Below, piece after piece: positions 8,432 through 18,310 of a DNA stretch of 26,859 nt. Made by a program: the position numbers and the translations under genes. A model generated the notes under the pieces. It had not been told where the DNA came from. It made no database searches and saw only the letters and a program-made list of their open reading frames with translations. Origin of the DNA: Phaeoceros laevis (taxonomy: Eukaryota > Anthocerotophyta > Anthocerotopsida > Notothyladales); the NCBI GenBank assembly GCA_049999765.1, contig JBNGIQ010008533.1, positions 1 through 26,859 on the forward strand. The letters run 5' to 3'. Position 1 is the first letter of the stretch. Every line of letters starts with the position of its first letter.

Positions 8432-9827
8432 CTAGGTACTTGGACACTCCACTAACCCCATGGCTCTTGAGAATTTCTGATGCTTATCTTGGGGCAGAGG
8501 TTTGGTTAGCAAGTCAGCAATGTTCTCATGCATGGACACATATTGTAAGCTAACATGTCCCTCTAAAATGACTTGCCTGCTGAAATGGTGTTTAATTTCT
8601 ATATGCTTGGTACGTCCATGCATTACCGGATTCTGGGCAAGAGCGATCGCTGACTGATTGTCACTGAGAAGTAATGTTGGTGCAGCTTGTGTTTCGCCCA
8701 AAGATGCCAGCAGTTCTCGACAATGAATATTGTCTTGGGCTGCCGTGGTGGTTGCTATATATTCAGCTTCCGTGGAGGAGAGGGCCCCACCTTGTTTCTT
8801 AGAATGCCAGGCTATAATTGTTGACTGAGTTTCACTTTTGCCTAGCATAAGGCAACGCGCAGAGATAGATCTTCGACTATCAGCATTAGATGCCCAGTCT
8901 GCGTCACAGAAGCAGGTAAGCAGCAAGTTCTCAGGTCATTTTGTATATAGCAATCTTAACTTCGGTGTGGTGCCAAGATAGCGTAGTATCCGCTGTACAG
9001 CATGCCAGTGAGCAGAGCCATAATTCGACAGAAACTGCGACGTAACTCCAACTGCATGTGACAGTTCTGGGCATGTCCAGTTCCTGAAGTATATGCATAC
9101 TCCCACTGCCGACCTGTACGGTACGGATTCCATCTCCTGTCTCTCCTTTTCTGTCTTAGAACATTGTGCCAGAGTTAGCTTGCCCCCGACAGCCATAGGT
9201 GTGGCAACCGGCTTTGCATGCTGCATCCTGAATCTAACCAAAGTTTGTTGAACAAACGTTGACTGATGTATGAATATTGTGTGTGTTGCAAGGTTTTGCA
9301 GGATCTGAATCCCCAGAAAGAATGTCAGCTGGCCCAGATCAGACATGGAGAACTCTGATGTCAGAAAACCTTTTACTGTTGCCATGTGCTTTGGGCCACT
9401 AGCCATGATGACTGCATCGTCAACATATAAGGCAAGATATACCACGCCATCCTTGTCATGTAACTTGTACACATTAGAATCAGCCTCACTTTGAACAAAT
9501 CCACACTTCTTGAGGTATGTATCAATTCGTTTATACCATTATCTAGGAGACTGTTTAAGTCCATAGATAGTTTTGACAAGACGACATACTTTTCTGTGGG
9601 TGCTTGGGATCTACATACCCTTCAGGCTGTTTCATATAGATCGTCTCCTCCAGTGTTCCATTGAGGAAGGCTGTTTTGACGTCCATGTGTTGTAATAGGA
9701 AATCATGCTGAGCAGCCAAAGCTAATAATGCCCGTACAGATGTAGCTCTTACTACTGGAGAGAAGGTCTCTGTATAATCTAACCCCTCTGCCTGACTGTA
9801 GCCTCTTGCCACCAGTCGAGCCTTATA
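8432..9827 (-). pseudogene. Copia-1 reverse transcriptase and RNase H
   Basis: From right to left the minus strand reads the RT start (LVARGYSQAEGLDYTETFSP, FLLQHMDVKTAFLNGTLEE), a one-base insertion near 9590, a TAA at 9541-9539, then the rest of RT with the catalytic YVDD (LALYVDDAVIMAS, about 9440-9400). A TGA at 8938-8936 precedes RNase H, which keeps Asp (CDADWAS), Glu (SSTEAEYIA) and Asp (SDNQSAIAL). The gene ends TKPLPQDKHQKF...PST with a stop at 8434-8432. RT copies element RNA and RNase H removes the template. Confidence 0.93.
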
Positions 9828-11402
9828 TCACGCTATGGACCTATCTGCTGCCAACTTGGTCTTGAAGACCCATTTGCATGTGACAGCCTTTCTTCCTGCA
9901 GGGAGATCCTCGAGAACCCATGCATATGTCTTGTTATCTATAATAGATTTATATTCAGACTCAATGGCCTCTTTCCATTTGTCCTTTTTCGGTGAGTTTA
10001 GAGCCTCTTGATAGGATTGGGGATCTCCTGCATCCATAGGATCTGCGTCTTCTTGGACCAGAAAAGTTTTATATGTCAGCGGAGGGTGCTGCCACTCATC
10101 TGGCGAAGAGGTATATTTACGACCACTTCTTCTAAGTATAGGTTCCTCCACTGCTGCACTTTCTACTGCAGTTTCAGGCTGCTGCTGCTGTTCATCCTCA
10201 CCCATACTTGTATCATGCACAGTATCCGAAGAGGCTGGCTCATCCTCAACACTTTCGTTGTTAGGGAACAAAGTTGGTTCCTCTTCATCATCCGACAAGT
10301 CAATGTACACATTTTGTGGTTGTGCCTGACTGGATGTTGTAGGACTGGTCTGTGGCACTCTAGTCTGCTGAGGATTACTAGTCTGATACGTAGATGTGGA
10401 TCTAGTTTCTATAGTGATGTCGTGAGGGTCTTCAGATTGATTCGTGGGTGCATCCAAGATAGGTGATTTTGCAGAAGGTGGATGTAACAGAAGTTGTTCA
10501 ATAAAGACTACACTCCTAGCATGTGTGATGGTTCTTGACACAGGATCAAACAACTTATAGCCTTTGACACCTTCTGTATAACCAACAAAGACATACATAC
10601 GGGATTTGTAATCTAATTTCCTGCGTTGTTTTTCTGCAAGGTGAGCATACGCAGGGGACCCAAAAATCCAAAGGTGATTGATCCTTGGCCTGTGATTGGT
10701 CCACCGTTGAAAAGGTGCAGCACCCTCAAAAGCTTTGGTGGGCAGCCGGTTCCGAATGTACGCAGTTGTTGCCACTGCCTCACCCCAGTATCCCCGAGAT
10801 AGGCCTGCGAGTTGAAGCATAGACTTGGCAGCTTCCTGAAGGTGCTTGTTATAGAGTTCGGCAAGAGGATTTTGAGAAGATGTGTAAGGTACAGTGTATT
10901 GCCTGCTTATCCCCAGCTCCTTACAATATTCCTCAAAAGCATTGGAACAGAACTCACCTCCGCCATCACTGCGAAGACACTTAACCATTTCACCCATTTG
11001 CCTTTGTGCATAGGGAATGTATTCCTGGAAGCAACCCAAGGCTTGGCTTTTGTGCTTGATCAAATACACTACCACATATCGGCTCCAGTCATCAATGAAG
11101 GAAAGTATATAGAGTGCACCTCCAAAAGTGGCTGTTGACATGGGGCCGCATAAATCGGTATGTATAAGTTCAAGAAGCTTGGTTGCTCTGGTGGGATCCT
11201 TGTTCGTGTATGGAAGCCTCTTATGCTTGCCAAAGACACAGGATTCGCAGATTTGCTTATCTGCAAACTTCAGCATAAACTTTTCTCTGTACAGGTTGTT
11301 ACTGGCAACCATAGTTTTCAGTTTATCGAAATTGACATGTGCTAGGCGGCAATGCCATAACATGGCCTGTTGCTATTGCTTCTCCTCTTGACTGACATGT
11401 AC
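9828..11402 (-). pseudogene. Copia-1 integrase, linker and start of RT
   Basis: One long frame holds the integrase zinc motif (LWHCRLAHVNF and CESCVFGKHKR), the catalytic Asp (IHTDLCGPM), Asp (LRSDGGGEF) and Glu (NPLAELYNKHLQE, where the usual form is ERKNR), and the GYTEGVKGYKLFDP region. A Ser/Thr/Asp/Glu-rich linker follows (about 10520-10150), then the RT fingers (WKEAIESEYKSI, KAVTCKWVFKTKL). A TGA at 9830-9828 breaks it; CGA is the likely parent codon. On the right the frame is continuous with the protease through two TAG codons between 11364 and 11405. Confidence 0.93.
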
Positions 11403-12147
11403 CTATGCTCGTGCAGGACGAGTGCCAAACTTGGATGTGAAGTTGACTTTGTACAGATCATGTAAGGGAGTGCCTACTGCAATGACCTTGTTATCCAGTC
11501 GAAAATCTGTAATATGACATTCATCCCCACTGAAGGATACATCAAGGTGATGTTGGGCTGTGAACCTACGTACAGAAACTAGGTTCTTTGCCATGTCAGG
11601 TACATGCAGTACATCACACAAGTGTATAATGGTCTTGTCGGCAAGGATAACTGGAACTGTGCCAACTCCCTCTATGGTTAGACCTCTATCATCCCCCAGC
11701 TTAACCGATTGTCCAGGTTGAACAGGTCTGTAGTTGTCAAAAGACTCTCGGGTATGACAAATGTGTGCTGACGCCCCGGAATCCAAGAACCATATGTGTT
11801 TTTCTGATGCAGAAGACACAAGACATACTGCAAGAATGGTGTTTGTTTTTCGAAGTACCACATTGGTTTCAGGAGGAGCATTCCTCCCGGGCTCATTAGC
11901 CTTCTTCTTCCTACACTCGGCTTCCCAATAGCCAGGGATCAAACACCAGTTGCAGGGGCCTTTCTTCTTAGTGGAAGACGAAGTTGGTCTCTTCTTAAAG
12001 CTTGCATTGCTGTTACTGCTACTTGCGGGCCAAGCTTGACGTGGAGGTTGCCTCCTAGGGCCTTTAATGTAAAGCACCCTGTTGATAGGGTCTCCTCTGT
12101 GAGAGGAACCACCCTTGCTTGTATGCCTTGTAGACTCCTCTTCAAGA
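11403..12147 (-). pseudogene. Copia-1 gag C-terminus (zinc knuckle) and protease
   Basis: Right of the CACTA junction the gag frame resumes with EEESTRHTSKGGSSHRGDP, a basic linker and the zinc knuckle CNWCLIPGYWEAEC (about 11960-11915). The knuckle His is Tyr, so metal binding is doubtful. The copia protease follows with its active site FLDSGASAHICH (about 11790-11755) and LGDDRGLTIEGVG, then the GAG-pre-integrase segment (LHDLYKVNF). It ends at TAG 11405-11403, in frame with the integrase. Removing the CACTA element and one aga copy joins this to the gag at 19902 without a frame change. Confidence 0.9.
12145..12147. repeat. Target site duplication (aga), left of CACTA
   Basis: aga directly left of CACTAC and again at 19902-19904 directly right of GTAGTG. 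Three bp is the known duplication size of CACTA elements. Confidence 0.9.
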
Positions 12148-12178
12148 CACTACAAGAAAAAAAGGGGTTTTGCGACAT
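12148..12178 (+). repeat. Left terminal inverted repeat of CACTA
   Basis: 31 bp, 27 of which match the reverse complement of 19871-19901. Differences are an a/g run-length change and one base near the inner end. Confidence 0.95.
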
Positions 12179-12560
12179 CCCTTTTTGCCACACTTGTGGC
12201 AAATAGTGCGGTTTGCCCTCCCCCTTGCTTTGCCACACGGTAACCGGCCGGGGTTTTGATCCTACCACACTTTGCCATACGGTAACTAGTGGTAGGCAGC
12301 CTTTCCGTTAAACCTCCTAGCGCGCATGGCTGACATTTGCCACATGTGGCTATGCAAGTCGCAAATTGTGGCGGATTGTGGCGGATTGTAGGAAATTGTG
12401 GCTTCTCTCAACTAGTACAAGTATCAGGATATGGAAAGCTCTTACAATGCATTAGGAGAAGGGGCACCTGGCTGAGGAAAGTTGTGGCAAAATGTGCCAA
12501 ACTGTGGCGAAGTTGTGGCAACCTTGGTGTGTTCAGGTTCAACAGGTCTGCCACATTCTG
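12179..12560. repeat. Left sub-terminal repeat region of CACTA
   Basis: Many copies of ttgccac or gtggcaa in both orientations, several as small hairpins (ttgccacacttgtggcaaa at about 12186; tgccacatgtggc at about 12339), plus a doubled ggcggattgt at about 12371-12390. Such arrays are the known binding targets of CACTA TnpA proteins. The first ATG of the PPR ORF lies inside it. Confidence 0.8.
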
Positions 12561-13203
12561 GATTGTGCTAGCTACCATCCTCTGGGTCATCATCACCCTT
12601 GCTCAAAGACGAGCAGGGCTGTTGAAGTGCTCGCGGCCAGGGTCGCGACCAGTCTCAAGGACCAGCCAAATTTTTGACGGCACGGACACAAAGGATATGG
12701 TGACATGGAATGCCCTTATTGCTGGGTATGCACAGCAAGGACTCGGCCAAGAGGCGCTTGTTGTGTATGGACAAATGCAGGAGGCGGGCCTCATTTTGGC
12801 TGACCATGTTACTTTTGCTTGCTTTCTGAAGGCGTGTGCAAGCACTGGTGCCTTGCAGAAGGGCAGGGAGCTGCACTCAAAGATTGTCAGAAGAGGTCTG
12901 CTGGATGATGTAGTGGTGGGCAACTGCCTGGTGGACATGTATGCAAAATGTGGTGAGCTGGAAGATGCACGCCAGGTTTTTGACGGCATGGGCACAAAAG
13001 ATGTGGTGACACGGAATGCCCTTATTGCTGGGTATGCACAGCAAGGACTCAGCCAAGAGGCGCTTGGTCGGTATGGACAAATGGAGGAGGCGGGCCTCAT
13101 TTTGGCTGACCATGTTACTTTTGCTTGCCTTCTGAAGGCGTGTGCAAGCATTGGTGCACTGGTGAACTGGATGCTTTTGCTGGTCAGTGCCGGAGACGTG
13201 TAG
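12352..13203 (+). CDS. Chimeric ORF: CACTA end sequence plus captured PPR repeats (283 aa)
   Basis: A single open frame starts at ATG 12352 in the sub-terminal repeats and runs into PPR sequence from about 12664 (SQIFDG, then WNALIAGYAQQGLGQEA). The first ~100 residues come from transposon end DNA, including a hydrophobic stretch (WIVLATILWVIITLA). The PPR part covers about one and a half PLS units (102 residues each) with typical text such as NCLVDMYAKCGELEDARQVF. PPR proteins bind organellar RNA; here there is no complete protein. The PPR text diverges at about 13160 and the frame stops at 13203. Whether it is expressed is unknown. A splice acceptor before 12664 could remove the transposon part. 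Confidence 0.5.
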   Translation: MQVANCGGLWRIVGNCGFSQLVQVSGYGKLLQCIRRRGTWLRKVVAKCAKLWRSCGNLGVFRFNRSATFWIVLATILWVIITLAQRRAGLLKCSRPGSRPVSRTSQIFDGTDTKDMVTWNALIAGYAQQGLGQEALVVYGQMQEAGLILADHVTFACFLKACASTGALQKGRELHSKIVRRGLLDDVVVGNCLVDMYAKCGELEDARQVFDGMGTKDVVTRNALIAGYAQQGLSQEALGRYGQMEEAGLILADHVTFACLLKACASIGALVNWMLLLVSAGDV

Positions 13204-13528
13204 TTGATGCTGTTGAGCGAGGTCACCACAGGCACGTCTTTACAGCTGAGGTAGGTGGGCGTGTTCTTGGGCTTGCGGGGATCCACGATGACAAGCTGCA
13301 CATCGTTTCCTGTGGGCAGCCCACTGCAGGCTCCTGAACGATGGCCACAGCAAACACTGAAGCTTCTTTTCTTCTCTTTGCGGTTCGTTGGCTTTCAGGT
13401 GGGACCCAACAAATTGGTGTATGCACAGGGATTCAACGAGGAGCTCCTGCTGACCTCATCCCAGGGAGTCGATCCTTGGCAAGCAAAGCCTCCAGGTGCA
13501 GCAGTGTAAGGAGCCCACCACTTCCACN
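13160..13528 (+). other. Unrecognised captured exon-like pieces
   Basis: After the PPR text ends, one frame reads LDAFAGQCRRRVVDAVERG up to a possible donor (gag/gtaggt, about 13249). A pyrimidine-rich stretch with ctttcag at about 13393-13399 precedes an open stretch reading VGPNKLVYAQGF and PWQAKPPGAAV, ending at TAA 13508-13510. It looks like two exons of a host gene separated by an intron, but I do not recognise the protein. The N run begins at 13529. Confidence 0.4.
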
Positions 13529-13927
13529 NNNNNNNNNNNNNNNNNNNNNNNNNNNNNNNNNNNNNNNNNNNNNNNNNNNNNNNNNNNNNNNNNNNNNNNN
13601 NNNNNNNNNNNNNNNNNNNNNNNNNNNNNNNNNNNNNNNNNNNNNNNNNNNNNNNNNNNNNNNNNNNNNNNNNNNNNNNNNNNNNNNNNNNNNNNNNNNN
13701 NNNNNNNNNNNNNNNNNNNNNNNNNNNNNNNNNNNNNNNNNNNNNNNNNNNNNNNNNNNNNNNNNNNNNNNNNNNNNNNNNNNNNNNNNNNNNNNNNNNN
13801 NNNNNNNNNNNNNNNNNNNNNNNNNNNNNNNNNNNNNNNNNNNNNNNNNNNNNNNNNNNNNNNNNNNNNNNNNNNNNNNNNNNNNNNNNNNNNNNNNNNN
13901 NNNNNNNNNNNNNNNNNNNNNNNNNNN
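13529..13927. other. Assembly gap (399 N)
   Basis: Run of N between the left PPR and unknown-exon block and the next PPR block. Translations that cross it have no meaning. Confidence 0.99.
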
Positions 13928-14218
13928 GGTAAATGTGGTGAGCTGGAAAATGCACGCCAGGTTTTTGACAGGATTGCCACAAAGGATGTGGTGACATGGA
14001 ATGCTCTGATTGGTGGGTATGCAAAATGTGGTGAACTTAAAGATGCGCGCCAGGTTTTTGACAGCATGGACACAAAAAATGTGGTGACATGGACGTCGAC
14101 AGCGCTGATCGCTGGGTATGCACAGCAAGGACTCGGCCAGGAGGCGCTTGTTCTGTATGGACAAATGGAGGAGACGGGCCTCAATTTGGCTAACGATGTT
14201 ACTTTTGCTTGCCTTCTG
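13928..14218 (+). pseudogene. Captured PPR repeats, middle block
   Basis: Open frame with GKCGELENARQVFD, then a short extra unit (DVVTWNALIGGYAKCGEL) and a further unit (ALIAGYAQQGLGQEALVLYG) up to the second gap. The short unit makes the spacing differ from the 102-residue PLS period. A TSTALI sequence shows a small in-frame insertion relative to TALI in neighbouring repeats. RNA-binding helical hairpins are expected, but this is a fragment with a gap on each side. Confidence 0.8.
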
Positions 14219-14318
14219 NNNNNNNNNNNNNNNNNNNNNNNNNNNNNNNNNNNNNNNNNNNNNNNNNNNNNNNNNNNNNNNNNNNNNNNNNNNNNNNNNN
14301 NNNNNNNNNNNNNNNNNN
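14219..14318. other. Assembly gap (100 N)
   Basis: A run of exactly 100 N, the usual placeholder for unknown size, inside the PPR array. Confidence 0.99.
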
Positions 14319-15096
14319 TTGCAGAAGGGCAGGCAGCTTCACTCACAGATTGTCAAAAGAGGGCTGCTGGATAATGTAGCGGTGGGCAACTGCCTGGTGG
14401 ACATGTATGCAAAATGTGGTGAGCTGGATGATGCACGCCAAATTTTTGACAGCATGGACACAAAAGGTGTGGTGACATGGACAGCGCTGATTGCTGGGTA
14501 TGCACAGCAAGGACTCGCCCAAGAGGCGCTTGTGGTGTATGGACAAATGGAGGAGGCACGTCTCATTTTGGCTGACCATGTTACTTTTGCTTGCCTTCTG
14601 AAGGTGTGTGCAAGCACTGGTGCCATACAGAAGGGCAGGGAGCTGCACTCACAGATTGTCAAAAGAGGTCTGCTGGATGATATAGTGGTGGGCACCTGCC
14701 TGGTGGACATGTATGCAAAATGTGGTGAGCTGGATGATGCACGCCAGGTTTTTGACAGCATGGCCGCAAAGGATGTGGTGACATGGACAGCGCTGATCGC
14801 TGGGTATGCACGGACAAGGACTCGGCCAAGAGGCGCTGGATGTGTATGGACAAATGGAGGAGGTGGGCCTCAATTTGGCTAACGATGTTACTTTTGCTTG
14901 CCTTCTGAAGGCCTGTGCAAGCACTGGTGCCTTGCAGAAGGGCAGGCAGCTTCACTCACAGATTGTCAAAAGAGGACTGCTGGATAATGTAGTGGTGGGC
15001 AACTGCCTGGTGGACATGTATGCAAAATGTGGTGGGCTGGAAGGTGCACGCCAGGTTTTTGACAGCATGGACACAAAGGATGTGGTGACATGGAAT
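14319..15096 (+). pseudogene. Captured PPR repeats, right block, 306-bp period
   Basis: About two and a half PLS triplets. The cagaagggcagg marker recurs at 14322, 14628 and 14935, which gives a period of 306 then 307 bp. The extra base is a frameshift at about 14811-14815 (cacggacaagg where sister units read cacagcaagg). Each unit shows GRELHSQIVKRGLLD, CLVDMYAKCGEL, ARQVFDSM and VVTWTALIAGYA. After the shift the frame stays open and passes directly into the dehydrogenase exon at 15097. Repeats are almost identical at DNA level, which points to recent tandem duplication. Confidence 0.85.
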
Positions 15097-15982
15097 GGGG
15101 GCTGCCCTGTAATCCTCGATGCACCAGTATCTGGAGGGGTTATGGGAGCTCAGGCTGCAACTTTAAGCTTTATGGTATATCTCTACCTATCCTTGTACAC
15201 TGCCTTATTCTTATGAACTTCGCCTCAAGCCAGAGATTGAATGGTGCCAGGTAGGAGGTCCGGAGACCGGATTGAAAGCTGCAACTCCGTTGCTGCTAGC
15301 TATGGCGAAGCGCGTTATTCCGTGTGGAAGTTGTGGCAATGGTGCCGTAAGCAACTCTGGCCCTGCCTTAGTTCTTCCTGCATTGGCTTGAACCCTAAGC
15401 GCACCTTTCAGGTATCTCCGTTCATTTCAGGCAGACGTTGGGTTCACTATATGATGGTGTAAGTATGCAGGCAGCGAAAGTATGCAACAACATGGCTTTG
15501 GCAGTGAGCATGGCTGGCATTTCAGAAGCTCTGGTTTTAGGTCAGAAGTTGGGTGTAGATGCGCGCACCCTCTCTGATATCTTCAACTGCTCCTCGGCAA
15601 GGTGTTGGAGCAGGTATGAGGAGTGTGCAGTAACGGTGCCATTCGAGCGCAACTTCATCAAAACTTGCAGAACATCCTAGCTTCTTATATCAGATGATGA
15701 TTGATGGAACGAAAGTTTGGCTGTGCAGCGACACTTGCAATCCTGTACCTGAGGTCATGGCTGGTGTTCCTGCTTCAAAGGATTATCAAAGCGGATTTGC
15801 AAGTCGCCTAATGGTGAGGGTATCTCTCACCTAGCAGAGCTCTGGCACTCGAGTATCAATGGCACACCTACACATGAACGTTTTCAATTGTCCTCGTGCA
15901 GGCAAAAGACTTGGGACTTGTGGTACGAGCAGCTGAGGAACTGCAGAATGCTAAGATTCCCCTTGCAGCAACTGTACATGAA
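15097..15982 (+). pseudogene. Captured 3-hydroxyisobutyrate dehydrogenase exons (5)
   Basis: The enzyme oxidises 3-hydroxyisobutyrate to methylmalonate semialdehyde with NAD in mitochondrial valine breakdown. Exons by reading frame and GT-AG sites: 15097-15174 (LDAPVSGGVMGAQAATLSFM, substrate motif), 15251-15346 (VGGPETGLKAATPLLLAMAK to GNGA), 15471-15614 (AAKVCNNMALAVSMAGISEA, with the conserved catalytic Lys, to SSARCWS), 15729-15813 (SDTCNPVPEVMAGVPASKDY) and 15902 to about 15982 (AKDLGLVVRAAEELQNAKIP). Splice phases agree between exons. The N-terminal NAD-binding half and the last exon are missing. The first exon is joined in frame to the PPR array. Confidence 0.9.
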
Positions 15983-16029
15983 ATGTGAGCCTTTGTGCTG
16001 AATCTGCTGTAAGCGATAGCAGATGTAGA

Positions 16030-16560
16030 GCTTTGTGAGTGCCCTGATTGGTGGGTATGGTACTTGTGATGAAGGTCGCAAGGCACTAGCTTGTTTTGAG
16101 GAGATGTTAGTTGCCGGTGTTCATCCTGATGATGTTACTTTTACTTGCCTTCTAGTAGCATGCAGTCATGAGGGACTGGTCCACGAGGGTCGCAAACACT
16201 TGGATTCCATGGCTGAACAGCATGGCATCAAACCTACTGTTGAGCATTACACTGGCGTCTGCTTGTGTGCTCATGGCCAATGCCCACGCAGATGCAGGTC
16301 GGTGGACCGGTGTAGACAGGATTGAAACACAGAGAAGGGCAGCAAGAGCTAACAAGAAACCTGCAGTGGCGAGCATTGAGGTGAATGAGGTACACAGATT
16401 TCTGGTGGGCGAAAGGATATTGCGATTAAGGTAGAGAGCACAAATGCACGTGTGAAGCAGGAAGGAGGCCACATTCCTCACACAAAGTTGGTGTTGAAGC
16501 CACTGAGTCTGAAGGAAAAGGAAGATGTGCTTTGTGGGCATGCGGAGAAGCTAGCTCTGG
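16030..16560 (+). pseudogene. Captured PPR C-terminus: last repeats, E/E+ motifs and start of DYW
   Basis: Frame 1 reads SALIGGYGTCDEGRKALACF, PDDVTFTCLLVACSHEGLVH and MAEQHGIKPTVEHY, the classic last P/L/S repeats of a plant PPR protein. A frame change near 16240-16260 leads to ADAGRWTGVDRI and VASIEVNEVHRFLVG (E motifs). Another leads from 16452 to EGGHIPHTKLVL and CGHAEKLALG, which matches the E+ region and the HxE of the DYW deaminase. The remaining zinc ligands and the DYW end are absent. It replaces the missing last dehydrogenase exon, so this is a second PPR piece, perhaps the tail of the gene that gave the array. Confidence 0.85.
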
Positions 16561-16570
16561 GGTCCAGTCT

Positions 16571-16613
16571 AGCAATGCTTTCAAAACACCACACAGCCCC
16601 CTCTATTTCCCCG
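16571..16613 (+). repeat. 43-bp direct repeat, copy 1 (left of TFIIB piece)
   Basis: agcaatgctttcaaaacacc and the following 23 bases recur at 18225-18267 with two mismatches. The copies bracket the TFIIB piece. Confidence 0.85.
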
Positions 16614-16645
16614 TTTCTGAAACAGGTGGTCCAAGTATTGTGCAG

Positions 16646-17336
16646 AAATCCGCTCTGTTGCAAATGGGGCATCTATCAAAGAAATTGGACGAGCTATAAG
16701 GTTCATTGTTAAGCAGTTGGAAGAGGAAATGGGAGTGTCGATGGACATGGGAACAATTCATGCTGGAGACTTCTTGGTAAGACAAGTGCCTCCAGTGTTC
16801 GCATTGACCAGTAAGAAGTACCATCCTGTAGAGACACTCAGCATTTTTTTCAATCTTCGTTTCTACAGAGGCGTTTCTGTTCACACCTGGGGATGAGCAA
16901 CAATGCTGTACGTGCTACTGTTGAGGCTGTCAAGAAATCCGATGAGCTTGATATAAGGTAGCGTCTGAGCTTTGCTGATTGTGCTGTTGACCTATGCTGC
17001 CTGCTACTAGTTTCTGACCTTGTGCTTTCTGATGCAGAAAAAGTCCAATCTCGGTTGCTGCTGCTGCCGCCATCTACATGATCTCTCAACTCTCTGACGA
17101 GAAAAAAGCTTTGAAAGGTATGTTTCCTCTGTGCTCTGATAACCACATCACACAATTTAAGTCCAAAACAGTTTGCGCTGACCACCACCTACCTCCCTGC
17201 AGATATATCTCGAGTAGCTGGTGTGGCTGAAGGAACAATCAGGAATTCATACAAGGACCTCTACCCACACGCAGCCAGGCTCATCCCAGAGTGGTACTTG
17301 AAAGACACGGACATAAAGAATCTTCCTGCTCCATGA
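16646..17336 (+). pseudogene. Captured TFIIB C-terminal exons (4), reading frame intact
   Basis: TFIIB bridges TBP and RNA polymerase II at promoters. Four exons with GT-AG introns encode the C-terminal core: 16646-16776 ([20 protein letters not shown] to HAGDFL), 16869-16957 ([16 protein letters not shown] to SDELDI), 17038-17117 (KSPISVAAAAAIYMISQLSD) and 17203-17336 ([20 protein letters not shown] to LPAP, stop TGA 17334-17336). Phases match across all introns and no stop interrupts them. The zinc ribbon, B-finger and first half are missing, so no normal TFIIB can be made. The donor gene must lie elsewhere in the genome. Confidence 0.93.
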
Positions 17337-18224
17337 AGCAGCCCTCAGCATCCTTGTTACCCACGTGCTCACTCTTGCACATGTTGCAAAATGTGAAGAG
17401 GCATGTTGTGACAACCAGCCAATGAGATGGAAGCCAATTCTTCCAGGCACGGTTGGCAAGAACTCGCACTCTTGGCAAGGAGTAGCCGGCCGTGAGATTG
17501 CAGCTCCAGAAGGACGTGCCAGTCCTACTAGAGATCATTCCTTTGTACAATTCTGTGTATTAGATTTGCTGCTGATTTGAGAGGACAAGTTACACTTCAT
17601 TTTTTGATTAGGGGATCCGGCTAGCCCTGGGTTCCAGCTCAGTTTGCTGAATATGAACTGTTTTCGATGCACTCACAATTCTTTCCTCGAAGCGCGTTTC
17701 CATGATAGACTATATCTTGCTCGTACTTGGGATTGGGTGCAAATCCCATCCTCGAAGGGAGTCGAAGCACTATACATGATGAGCTTTTTCGTTGCACGTC
17801 TATTTTCGGTAATTGCACAGCTGGCAAGAGGTACCTTGACAGTTATCTCGAGCACAGTGTGAAGCAGGTGCAAAAAATAGACTCGGTAGGTTGGCAGGTT
17901 CACACAGAACCCGCTTATATATATGTCTAAGACGAGGTAGTTTTTCGCCTTCTCAACGGGCAGGCAGGCAGGAGTGGCGCTATTTGTGAAGATCAGGCAT
18001 CCGCGTCAGACTCGCGCCTCAGCTCAGCTTGCAGTTGCTGCTGTCCACGATCTTTCTGTGTTCTCCTGTGAAGGACGGATCTTGTGCCGAGAGGATGAGT
18101 GAGGCACACCCTACCGAGGTCTTAGAGCAGGGGCACCCAGTAGGTGGCGAACCTGTCCGCGAGAGGAGTCACGTTACCTTGTGAACCTGTGCAGACGTAG
18201 CAAAGAAGCAGGCAAGATCCGAGT
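17337..18224 (+). other. TFIIB 3' UTR-like and unassigned captured DNA
   Basis: The first ~250 bases probably are the captured 3' UTR of TFIIB. Beyond about 17600 no gene is supported. Short ORFs on both strands have no recognisable motif. Confidence 0.4.
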
Positions 18225-18267
18225 AGCAATGCTTTCAAAACACCACACAGCCCTCTCTATATCCCCG
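18225..18267 (+). repeat. 43-bp direct repeat, copy 2 (right of TFIIB piece)
   Basis: 41 of 43 bases match 16571-16613. It lies at the change from unassigned DNA to the next exon-like piece. Confidence 0.85.
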
Positions 18268-18310
18268 TGACTGCTCGCTGGCATGTGTGGAAATGTGCTT
18301 TATTTGCAGG

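Noticed and set aside
13341-14374. Several 200-300-aa ORFs crossing the N runs
   Set aside because: They are open only because N has no stops. The real content is the PPR text on each side.
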